Both the position numbers and the translations under genes were made by a program. The notes beneath the pieces were generated by a model. The model was not told the origin of the DNA and made no database searches. It saw only the letters and a list, made by a program, of their open reading frames with translations. DNA of 64,000 nt, from the NCBI RefSeq assembly GCF_945859705.1, contig NC_079137.1:51368552-51432551 (forward strand), written 5' to 3'. This DNA is from Episyrphus balteatus (lineage: Eukaryota > Arthropoda > Insecta > Diptera > Syrphidae). Of this stretch, positions 24,371 through 34,150 are shown in pieces; the stretch's first letter is position 1, and the number at the start of each line of letters is the position of its first letter.

Positions 24371-26040
24371 TGTTTTTTAAGAGCGACTTTTTCGCTTAAC
24401 TGTTTGATATTCAAATCCTGTTTATCAATTCTTTGAAGAATGAGGTGTAGCATTTCTTTTATGGAAGTCTCTTCATTCTTCCGCACATTTTTTAGAATCT
24501 GAGAATAGGCTTTATTTTCATCGCCTTTACTTTGAACAGCTTTTTTAGGCGGTTCATTCTTAGTATTGTTTTCAGCAGTTAAATCGGTATTTACTGTGAT
24601 TCTGGGTTTGTCTCTAGCAAATGTATTTTTGCTTCTGAACTCTTGGAATTTTTTGGCAACTGGGCAGCCTCTATAGCTTGCCGGGTGATTACCCTGGCAG
24701 TTCACAAATTTTGCTTTCTGATCTTTGCTCATCGGACAATTTTTAGTTGCATGTTTTCCTTCGCACTTTACACAAGCAAACTCGCGGTTGCAGTATTTTT
24801 GGGTATGACGAAAAGCTTGGCAACGTTTGCACTGCGGAACAACTTTAGATTTTCGGAGTGGTTCAATTTTAACAGCTATGCCCAAGATTGATCTTACTTT
24901 ATAAATCTCCTCGACACTTTGTTTACTGTCAAAAGTTAGCATGAATAAAGGTAGTAACCTCTTACTCGTCTTCGATTCTCCAGAGGAGTTTTTAATTGTC
25001 TCATTCTTAAATAGATTGACTGCATAAAGGGCTTGACAGCCTTTTTGTACAAGATCTTCCACTACTTCCTCAGGAGAGCACGAGGAATGAAGACCTCTGG
25101 CTACTACTTTTATTGGCCTTGTAGCTTTGTTCTCATATGAGTGCCATTGAATTTGGTGTTTGCTCAATTCTTCAGTGACAGATCTATACTCGTCGGCTTC
25201 TTCGACTGTGACTTTTCAGTTGTCTTTGTTGTACGATGTGTATTTGCAAGCTTTTTTAGTACATTTTTCTATTATTTTCTTAAGATCTCCAAAAATTGGA
25301 AATCCTGAGATCATAATTGGTGGTGGTGTAATTTTTTTGCTGCCTTTAGCGTGAGAATTTGATTTATCAACAGCTACCACATTATTCGGTTCTTTAGTTT
25401 CTGTAAACAATTCTTTATTATTTTCGTTTTTAGAGTTTTTCTGATTTCTTAAACAAATCTCAGGACTCCCGTTTAGTTTACGTTTCTTTGTGATACGCTT
25501 ATTTTTCTTTTTCTCGGTTTCAAACAAGAGCTCTTCTTCATCAGTTTGATATTCACGCTCAATATATTTTGGACTTAACTGAAGCGTGGACTCTGAATCT
25601 TTCTTGTCAAGTAAGGAAACTTTCTCTTCGAGTTTTTTCACTTGCAGCTGAAGACTTTGAACTAGAACTTCAAGTTGTTTTCTTGCTGCTATTTCAATTT
25701 GCCATTCTTCAAAGTAGTTCTTTGATTTTGATTGGTCTATCTCTTTGTCTTCGATGGAACTCTGTTGATCTGTAATGTCGATCTCTTCGTTTTTCTTGGT
25801 CCCTTTTTCTCTGATGTGTTTAACATCGATAGTATTGTTTGGAGTTGTCGGTGATGTAACCCCTGAAGTAGGTTTGTTTGGGGGAGTTCTTTGCATCTTT
25901 GAACTCCGTCTCTCAATATTTATAAGCAATAATTGGTCCTCCCCAGAATCCATAGGACCGACCTCTAAAGAGAGTGGATTTACCAGTTTAACTGGATTGC
26001 CACCTGGGGTATTTAATCTATTCGTTTTGTTCATTGCCAT
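24367..26040 (-). pseudogene. Jockey ORF1 (Gag-like nucleic-acid-binding protein) with one in-frame TGA
   Basis: The frame runs from ATG at 26040 to TGA at 24367-24369, about 557 codons, broken only by TGA at 25216-25218. After the stop the same frame continues through VTVEEADEYRSV into the C-terminal half. The N-terminal half is charged and low-complexity with a possible coiled coil (near 25600-25690). The C-terminal half has a conserved Gag-like domain and zinc knuckles: CKRCQAFRHTQKYC, CVKCEGKHATKNC, and a third where the first Cys is replaced by Phe (FVNCQGNH). Jockey ORF1 packages its RNA into particles. The TGA would release a product without zinc knuckles. The stop codon overlaps the ORF2 start as ATGA. 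Confidence 0.88.
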
Positions 26041-26363
26041 AATTTTTTTTTTAACTTTGTTTTCGTACCATAAATAGGTCAGTTACTTCTATCCATAGTT
26101 TATATTCAGCCGCCCCACAGGGTACAGACGCTGACCAGTGTGCCGCACAATATCATGGTATACCATGGCACAATATGTGTCAGACGCTCTCGGATTTAAT
26201 TGTGAGCTGGTGCATTCAGAGCGATATTTCTGTTCTTTTGCTCCTAGTTCCTGAAAAGATAACTCAGGTGACTCAGCTCGTGGCTCGAAAGGATCCAACG
26301 CTCGTCGTTAGTTGGATATCCAGCGGGCACCGCGAGGAGGTGACGATGCGATTTTGCCGCGCC
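26041..26363 (-). promoter_or_regulatory. 5' UTR / internal promoter region of the Jockey LINE
   Basis: About 320 bp, GC-richer than the surroundings, between the 13-bp duplication and ORF1. Jockey-type elements carry an internal Pol II promoter here; that this copy does is inferred from position and completeness. Confidence 0.5.
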
Positions 26364-26522
26364 ATTTTGATAATTTGAAGAAGATTGTAACAGAGATTTT
26401 AAAATGAAGTAGAATTCGTTATTTTCGTGATGGTGCGAAGTAGGAAGTAGATTTAATTTTTTTTTTTTTTAAAAGAAGTAGATCTACTTCAATTGAAGTA
26501 AAGTGGTACCACTGATCAACAC

Positions 26523-26709
26523 CAACCAACGATCGTGTGTGTTTCCTTATTCTTCCCTCCCTCTCTTCTCCTCAGTCGTAATAAGATCTTTCAATAAAGA
26601 GGACACGCAGTCCAATTAGAACAAATACAATGTGTTGTGTTTTATTTATATTATTTATTATTCATAAATTATACAGTCCACTATAAAGTTATGAACACAT
26701 TATTGTTCA
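26523..26709 (+). repeat. Right (3') LTR, second part
   Basis: Same as 12586-12772 on reading; AATAAA at 26593-26598; ends TTGTTCA, then the ATATT duplication. Confidence 0.9.
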
Positions 26710-26742
26710 ATATTAGTTATCACTTTGACTTAATAAAAAACA

Positions 26743-27770
26743 ATGCACGACTGGGTCGCACTTAGAGTTCAAGTTGCTTAATTTTTTAAAATTCTTTATA
26801 TAGAAATTTGAAAAATGTAGGTACCTACTATATGGGTAAAAAAAAAAAATAAATAAAAAAAATTCGTTTTATTTTTTAAATAAAATAAAATCTGAAATCA
26901 AATTGCCCTCTAAAACAAGTATGCAGTTTTGATTGATATAATATATATTATTAAGATGCATTTTTGGAACAAAAAATTTCAAAATCTTTAGAGCCGTTTT
27001 TTTTTTAAACTAATTAGGTATTTATAAATAATTTTTTGTAAAAAAAGTTTTAAAATAAAATTGGTATGCCATTTTGTAGAAATCACTAATCAACATCTAA
27101 AAACAAAATTTAAAAAAAAAAAATCAACGTCCCGTTTTCGAAAACTTGATTTTTCAAAAAAAAATTTCAAAATTTTTTTAAAAATCTAAAAATTATTTAT
27201 TTTTTTTTTTTTTATTTTTGGTTTATATTAAAATTATCTAAATGCTTCTTCTCAAAAAGTTTCGTGGAAATCAAAAAAGTGCTTTCGGAGATAATCGGAT
27301 TTGAAAAAAAAAAACGGTTCTATGGCAAGTACCGTTAATAATGATTTTCAAAAAAAAAAAAATTTTTATTAGAAGATATACCTTGTCTTAAAAATTATAC
27401 ATTTGATTTTTTTATACTAAATCGTTGGAGCCGTTTTTGAGCAATTTCAATTTTACTAAAATCGGTATATGACAAGTACCGTTATTTTTGGTCCCAAAAA
27501 ATTAATTCCAAAAACCCCTCTGGAGAGTCACCAAATAATGCTAAATACCAATTTTGACATCAATCGATCCATCCGTTTAGGCTTTAGCTTCGTTTACAGA
27601 CAGATAGACTGACAGATAGACTGACAGACGGACAGACAGACGGACTTCCGGGACCCACTTTTTTGGCATTCTCTACCATCGTAATGTCATGGAAAAATGC
27701 TATCTCAACTTTTTTTTTTTTTGTACGAATGAATAACTTGATATATACCTAGTATCTATATCGCAAGTAA
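26743..27770. repeat. Dispersed repeat family A, copy A2
   Basis: Starts ATGCACGACTGGGTCGCAC, identical to A1 at the left end, and contains a long GACAGACGGACAGACAGACG tract near 27620. It also has GGGACCCACTTTTTTGGC and ends around ATATCGCAAGTAAAAATAT. A TATGCCATTTTGT block occurs twice (about 27065 and 27800), so homology may extend beyond the given end. Non-coding. Confidence 0.6.
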
Positions 27771-27876
27771 AAATATAAAAATTGAGTTGATATGCCATTT
27801 TGTTGGATTTATAAATCAAACGACTTAGACTTAAAAAGTTGTCGTTTTCGTAAGATTGATTTTTAAAAGAAAACAG

Positions 27877-28560
27877 AAAAGGAGAATGGGCATATTGGAC
27901 GTTTGGCGGCCAGTAATGAAATTGGTATCAAATGAAAGAACTATAACCTAGGAAAAATTTTAACTATGGCCGTTTCGTTGTATTGCATTTGGAATGGAAG
28001 ATATTGCAATATTAGTGTTGTTAATGCATCGAGCAATATGCGAAGGGCAAATTGAATTACTATTTTAATTAAATTATGAAATATGATTTTATGTCATTTT
28101 TTATATGATTTAAAACCTCAATCTTGAATATCCGACCAATGGAACTCAAAATATAAGCATTTTAAGCCAACTACTTCAGGATTTTTGTTTTTGAGTTTTC
28201 AAAAGGAAAAAACAAATAAAAAATTGAGAAAAAAGTCTTAAAATAGACTCGAAATTGATGTTTTAAAAAGCCAATGTTTTGGGTTCTATTGGTTGGATAT
28301 CCAAGATAAAGGTCTTCAGGCTCAGGGAAAATGACAGATTATCATATCTTGAACTTAAAATACACGTTTAAATTTAAAAATTGAGACAATTTGCATTAAC
28401 TTTTAAATGCAAAAATGCATTTTATCGGTTTTTGAAGAACGTTAGAAGGATAAAACTTCTGCACAATGTACATATATAAGACTTAACTACATCAAAAAAT
28501 AACAAATCGTTCTTGGCCGCGGAACGTCCATGTTCCATACAAAATTGCCCATTCTCCTTT
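27877..28560. mobile_element. MITE-like element with TIR AAAGGAGAATGGGCA
   Basis: The left AAAGGAGAATGGGCATATTG is matched by the inverted right end AAAGGAGAATGGGCAATTTT. GGACGTT...CGGCCA just inside the left end is also echoed inverted on the right (TGGCCGCGGAACGTCC). About 680 bp, no ORF. No clear target duplication was found, so the exact ends are uncertain. Confidence 0.65.
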
Positions 28561-30402
28561 ACAACTTAAAATTTTGTATTAAAAAATTTTGTTTTTGTTT
28601 TATACATATGTATTTATGTTACATAATATAAACGTTTGTATAAAAAAATCCAAATAAAACTACTCTTTCAATGAAGGAAAAGAAGAGTTACGAAATAAAC
28701 ATTATGTTAAAGATGGCCCTCCTATTGAACGTTCCTTAAAGTTTTAGAATATGAGTTCATAACTTCGGTCTTTCATAACTTCGGTTTTTCGTAACTTCGG
28801 TTTTGCGTTACTTTGACGCGCGTAACTTTGTCGAGCATAACTCTGGTATTCGTAAATCCGTTACCATTTCCTCTACCAAAAGTCAGAACTACCAGGTTTA
28901 CGTCAAGGTTACAATGAGCTTTTTTATTTAAAATTTTTTTTTTTTAATTTTTGCATTACAATAACATTCAATAACTTGTACTTAAAAAAGATTAAACCTC
29001 ATTTTCAAAATTGGTTTGCTATAATCCTAAAGTCGTAACTTTACATCTAACATATGGGGTTATTGGCCTCCAGGAATTAACCAAAACCTAATTATTTAAT
29101 TTGTGTTGTCTATATGAATCAATTTGAAATTGAGCTGTGCTAAATCTTTGTTAACATTGTGAAGAGGATTTTTTTTTAAAACTGTTTACGTTTCTATATT
29201 CATACATCCTATCAGACAGACAAACCAACAAAAAAAACTATATTTATATAGCTTTTCAGCAAATTTTACATTCAATGATTGTTCATATGTTACTGTGTTC
29301 ATTCATATCAATTCAGTTATCCAAACAAAATGCCCTCTTCTGGATATGATATCCGCTTCAATAAATCCTTCTAACACAAACCATCATACTATGGAGCTTA
29401 TTGCCGGCACCAAACATTGAAAAAACTTCATACTTACATATTTCTATACTACGAGTATATACAGTTTTACGAACATATTTCGGTATTTGCTTTCATGGGG
29501 TGATTTTTAAAGCCGAACATAAATACTAAATCCAAGTGCAAACAATAACGAGATTACAATTGGATTGTCGAGGAATATAAAACACACAAAAGAGGAATTT
29601 AAAAGAGGAATTTAAAAGAGGAGAACAAACACAACACACAACGAAAAGCTGCAGCATTCTCTCTGCATTGAATGCAATTTTTTGTATAGTTAAGTTGTTG
29701 AATTAGATATAAATAGGACTTTTGTAGATGACATGGTAATATTGAGGATTAAATCAGAGGTTTAATAAGTTAAATAAAACTAAACTTATTATACAATTTG
29801 TATCTTAAGAGGGTGTTGTTAGGGAAAGTACGACCTTATGAAACTGATCACCTACATTAAATTTATATCTAACATGAAAAAATTGCAAAACAACATAACT
29901 TAACTAGCATCTTTTTAATAAACCAGAAAGATTTTATAACCATATGACATTCAGACTGAGTAATGTGTTGGAAAAAGTTCAAGAATTAGAACCAGATTTA
30001 GCAAATTTTAAAAAAGTCTAAATTTTTTCTCTTGCACCTTGGTACTTATTATTATTACTACACAAATGTAAGATAAGATCTCTACATATAGCAGCTGACA
30101 AAATTTCAAAAACAGTCAGAAATTTTTAATTATTTGTGATTTTCTACTCAGGGATAAGGCCACTTACCACTGGAAAAACAACTCAAAAACAAATCTTACT
30201 TTGATTTTACTATTTATCGGAATGATTTTTCATCGATGATAAAAATTTTAAAATAAACAATAAACAATTTTAAACAATGATAAAGTAGTTTTTTTCTTTC
30301 CTTTTGAATTTTGGTAAATTTTATTGCATTTTTAAATTTTACACTTCTTGTTAATAATCTAAAATGCATCTCTTGTAGGCCTTTAAAAACTTAATTAGCT
30401 CC
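28561..30402. other. AT-rich stretch, no gene seen (contains one TAACTTCGG repeat arm)
   Basis: Apart from the arm at 28748-28875 nothing was recognised; sequence around 29290-29650 is less homopolymeric but has no ORF. Confidence 0.45.
28748..28875. repeat. Single arm of the AGTTACG foldback family
   Basis: Seven or so units of the form TAACTTCGGTTTTTCG / TAACTCTGGTATTCG repeat every 15-16 bp and end GTTACCATTTC. This matches the right arm of the complete foldback element at 33528-34150; here the partner arm is absent. Confidence 0.75.
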
Positions 30403-30406
30403 TTAA

Positions 30407-31486
30407 CCCTCTACTGCATACGAAGCCAAATATGGTTTTGTCTATTTGTATGCACTTTTCTCTTCTCTGTCACAAAAAAAATGGTACAGATTCAATACAA
30501 TCCTCTTCTTTGTATTTCTGAGAACCCATAGAGATAGTTTTTTCGTGTGTCCGACTCAAAATAAAGGTGTATTTTATGATCACAGGTGAGTCGATCAGTC
30601 GTGTGCATTGAAATCGAAAGTGTAGAATATATTCATACTTTAAGTGTTAATTACTGCGTTTGTTTGGAAAGAAAAGTAGAATTAAAAATTTATTTTTGAT
30701 CGATTGTCTTATTATGTATGCTATGAACCAATTTTTATTGAAAAAAAAATTATTGGCCTGGTCTTGGAAGGGCAAAAAGTACAGAAGCCATATTTGGCTT
30801 CGTATGCATTAAGGGGTCTTAAATCTACACAATTTGTTAAATTTTTTTGTTGGAAAATTTTGTTCCTTTACATTTTTATTTTGCTTGGAAGCTTGGAATG
30901 TTTTACTTCAGAAATGGAGCCCCTTCGTTTTTAGAGACATTTTTTTATGTTAACCTCATTTCCAGGGGCGTAACCACAAAAAATTTTGGGGGAGGGAGGC
31001 TCACCTATAATATTTTTCAATCATTTTACTACTTTTTAGTTTTTTTTAAGATCTGGGAGTGGGTGAAAATGTTGGAGCAAGACTTACTTTGACAGTGGAA
31101 AGAATGTGAACCACAAATAAATATATATAACGGAAAAAACAAATTGCTTTTCTCGGTTCCAGGGCTTAAAATGAGCCAAATTTGAATTAATTCTTAACCT
31201 TTTGTAATGCAATGTATTTATTTTACTTTACTTTGTTTTTAAATGATAAATATTTATCTTTTGATATTTTTAATTTTATTCTTTACATAATCTGAATAAA
31301 TAAAATTAGTAAAATTTCTTACCCCTTAATGCATACGAAGCCAAATTTGGCTTATAAACAAATTTTTTAAACAAACTAATTTAAACAAATTTTTTTAATG
31401 TAAACCGTTTTGAAACAACAAAAAGAACCCATGTAAAGTATTTTTTAATTTTTTCGTCCGCTAATATTAATTCATGCAGTAGAGGG
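30407..31486. mobile_element. piggyBac-like non-autonomous element, TTAA duplication
   Basis: CCCTCTACTGCAT at 30407 and the inverted ATGCAGTAGAGGG ending at 31486 are exact, and both are flanked by TTAA (30403-30406, 31487-31490). TTAA plus CCC ends is the piggyBac signature. The subterminal motif GCATACGAAGCCAAATWTGG occurs near the left end and again at about 30785-30808 (inverted) and 31331-31352. No transposase frame is present. Confidence 0.8.
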
Positions 31487-31694
31487 TTAAGACCATGACA
31501 GACCAGTTTTGTCAAATAGGCTTTAAGAACTATGATCAACAAAGATTGAAAAATTTGTTCGAAATTTTTTTTTTTTTTGATATTTTGAATTTTTGACAAT
31601 GTTGCGTTCAATATTCGTGTCCGAAAATTAAGTGATTTTTTTTTAACAATTAGGTATACCAAAAATTTTGAACTAAAGGATTCAAAGAATTTAA

Positions 31695-32192
31695 CCCATT
31701 TCCGGCGGATACCAGTTCCAGTTGACTTAGAAACTTGAAATTTTACACACTTATTGTTTTTGATCTAATTAGAAGAAATGTGAAAAAAAAAATTTTGAAA
31801 AGCTTCTGGTTTTCCGAAAAATTCATTTTGCGTTTTTGCAACGCTTGCCGAAAATGGACCTTATCAAAATTGTTTTTAAAAAAATTTCTTACATAGAATA
31901 TAAATCAGTTTTATTTGAATATTTTTATGAAGAAATGAACTTGATATAAATACACTGAGTATTAAAAAATTGTTGAAAACAAAATGACAAATTGAGTTCA
32001 AAAATTCTAACTCAAATTTTTCAAGAGCTCGAATTTTAAAAGTCCTAAAAAAGCACGAAAAATATTTTTCACAAAAAAATCCAAAAACTATCTTTCAAAA
32101 TCTATTTTTAGTTTATTTTAAATTATAATAAGTTAGGTTCCAGAAGTCTTCAAACATGACGTTGCGAAAACGCAACGTTAGCCGGAAATGGG
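31695..32192. mobile_element. Probable MITE with TIR CCCATTTCCGGC
   Basis: CCCATTTCCGGC at 31695, preceded by TTAA, is matched by the inverted GCCGGAAATGGG ending at 32192. Inside the right end GTTGCGAAAACGCAAC forms a short hairpin, and a TTTTTGCAACGCTTGCCG motif lies at about 31835. The right flank is TTTC rather than TTAA, so the piggyBac-type reading is only likely. Confidence 0.6.
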
Positions 32193-32774
32193 TTTCAGAA
32201 TTAGAGCAAAAGCAGAGTAAGTTTGAAAAAAAATCCCACTTCCACCTAAGCGGCGGAAGATAAATTCTTGCTCGCTGCCGATTAAATTGAGTAGATAACT
32301 TGGCCATAATCGTCAAAAAGTTGCATCAATTATGCAGTTTTAGGTTCAGTTATTTCTTTTAAACTAATTGTTCTCGAGAGGTCAATTATTAGCCAAAACA
32401 AGCTCATTTGTATTCCGAAACTAACAAACTTAAAATTAAATTTGAAATTTTATAAACGACCAAACCAAGAAATTCTACCAGACCAAGGTTTGAAATTTCA
32501 CAAGTGAATTTTGAAAATTCGGTTGGTTCTACTTACTGTACCTACTGGTAGATATATACAAAAAAAAAACTGAGGTGCCTGTCTGTTTTCTCCCGAGCGG
32601 AGCAACGAAAACAAGGGGCCCAATAGAGAGCAAAAGTCTTAAAGTACCTACTGTACAAGTGCTGTTCGAAAAAAATTGGTCAGACATTTTACTTATACTC
32701 AAATCGGGTAGAGTTCTTGAAATTTATGAGACCTACGGTTTTTCTTTCCACTAGGAAACAAAATATCATTTATA

Positions 32775-32993
32775 CAGGGTGTCCCACAGTCACCGCCCCA
32801 AACGAAAACCATGGATTCCTGAGGTCATTTTAAGTCAAAAAGTCATTTGAGGGAATGGAGAGCAAAAATCATAAAAACCGTCATAACTCGAAAACGCGAC
32901 GAAAACGAGAAAATTACCTCTTAAGTTTTTCGAATTAAAATGACCTAAGGAATCCATTGTTTTCGTTTGGGGCGGTGATTGTGGGACACCCTG
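32775..32993. mobile_element. Tc1/mariner-type MITE, 219 bp, TA duplication
   Basis: CAGGGTGTCCCACA ends face each other, and the inverted homology extends over about 70 bp per side (TCACCGCCCCAAACG, GGATTCCT, AGGTCATTTTAA). TA lies at 32773-32774 and 32994-32995. The middle has an almost symmetrical AAACGCGACG core. Nearly the whole element folds on itself. Confidence 0.88.
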
Positions 32994-33527
32994 TATATTA
33001 TATAAAAGTCAATACTATCATGAATAAGATGTGAATTTGATTAGTGAAACCTACACGCAGAAAAATGATCGGTTTAAAACTCGTTTAAAATTAACATATT
33101 AAGTTTGCTTATATAGCAACATTTACACAAGTTTACTCGGTTATTCAAAATTGTTTAATCTTTCCAACTTTTTGGGTTATATTCTACCAAAATCTTAATT
33201 TTTAACCGAGTTTCTTGATCAATTTAAACAAAATTGATCGGTTAAAATAACCTTCTGAAATGGTAATTTTAAACAATTTAATTTAACCCAGGCTACTACG
33301 TTGATTTTAGCAGAGAGAAATAAGATTTGTTTTTAACCCATCGAAAAAAGCTCTCCATAAGTCCAAATTTTTTTCTTATTACAAGCGTAATCATTACGTT
33401 GAGGAACGTTACTATAATCCTTCTTAGATTTTAAAATATCTAAGTATAACATACCCTATATTGTGGGGTGAACATGATTATTAAAAAAAACAAAAAAACA
33501 TCCAAATAAAAAATAACAATTTAAACG

Positions 33528-34150
33528 GGAAACCGACGAAGTTACGAATACCAGAGTTACGGCCGACAGAGTTACGAAAGTCAAAGTTACGCGAAACCGA
33601 AGTTACGAAAAACTAGGGTTACGAATTCTAAAGTTATGTTAAGCTATGACATGTGATTTTTGGGTTGGCAACAGTTGCGAGGAACGATATGGAATTATGG
33701 AAATACAAACAAGAGATTAACATTTTTCTCATTGGTCAGAACTAAATGAGTAAAGCGAAAATGGGTGTTATTTAATCTTGTAAAATTTTGATTGAATAGG
33801 TATAGATATACATATATGGTTTTGTTTTTGTGAGAAGATCGCAAAAACGTTGAAATAGAAAAAAAAAAACATAAGTATACTTATGTAGGTATGTTTGTGG
33901 GACATAATTGAAATTAACTTCTTATTTGTCCAACTAATGTTGCACCTACGTATCGATATTCTCTTATTTATGTTTGCATAATTCCATATTGTTCCTAGCA
34001 ATTGTTGCCAACCCAAAAATCACATGTCATAGCTCAACATAACTTTAGAATTCGTAACTCTAGTTTTTCGTAACTTCGGTTTCACGTAACTTTGACGGCC
34101 GTAACTCTGTCGCGCGTAACTCTGTTATTCGTAACTCCGTTACCATTTCA
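33528..34150. mobile_element. Foldback element built from 15-16 bp AGTTACG units
   Basis: The left arm (33528 to about 33715) and the inverted right arm (about 33960-34150) match over about 190 bp. The outer part of each arm consists of some seven units AGTTACG plus eight or nine variable bases. The inner part shares GAATTCTAAAGTTATGTT, TGACATGTGATTTTTGGG and GGAATTATG. The loop is about 240 bp of unique AT-rich sequence. No transposase ORF and no certain target duplication. Confidence 0.82.

Larger units (their letters stand above)
21482..26363 (-). mobile_element. Jockey-clade LINE, near full length, two nonsense codons
   Basis: Bounded by a 13-bp target duplication ATTTTGATAATTT (21469-21481 and 26364-26376). 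On the minus strand it starts GGCGCGGCAAAATCGC, has a 5' UTR of about 323 bp, ORF1, ORF2, a 3' UTR of about 180 bp and a poly(A) tail, seen as T tract 21482-21507 with one G. It lies inside the hAT element. Both ORFs are in frame throughout except for one premature stop each. Confidence 0.93.
21169..26514. mobile_element. hAT-like non-autonomous element, itself split by a Jockey-clade LINE
   Basis: The ends CAGCGTGACCACTT (21169) and CAGTGGTACCACTT (read inward from 26514) form imperfect inverted repeats of the CAGNG type typical of hAT. The 8-bp duplication ATCAACAC is exact (21161-21168, 26515-26522). Subterminal GAAGTAGAT motifs repeat on both sides. Without the LINE the element is about 450 bp and has no transposase. 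Confidence 0.85.
12466..26709 (+). mobile_element. Non-autonomous LTR retrotransposon (LARD-like) carrying a satellite array; hosts nested hAT and LINE
   Basis: Two 307-bp LTRs bound the element: 12466-12772, and 21049-21168 plus 26523-26709, the latter split by a hAT insertion. They begin TGTTAAATAATCC and end TTATTGTTCA and look identical on reading. The 5-bp target duplication ATATT lies at 12461-12465 and 26710-26714. Without the nested insertions the element is about 8.9 kb. Next to the left LTR is a tRNA-Tyr-like primer site; next to the right LTR is the purine-rich AAAGTGGGCAGGA, so it is transcribed on the plus strand. The 8.3-kb interior contains no gag, protease, RT or integrase that I can recognise, only scattered short ORFs and the 118-bp array. 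It must have been moved by proteins from another element. The family of that helper is unknown; BEL/Pao is one guess from the 5-bp duplication, not from domains. Confidence 0.88.

Noticed and set aside
23370..26077. Plus-strand ORFs of 64-118 aa
   Set aside because: Antisense shadows of the Jockey ORF1 and ORF2.
33040..33320. Possible small element with ACGCAGAAAAA and GCAGAGAGAA ends
   Set aside because: Ends do not form a convincing inverted repeat and no duplication was seen.
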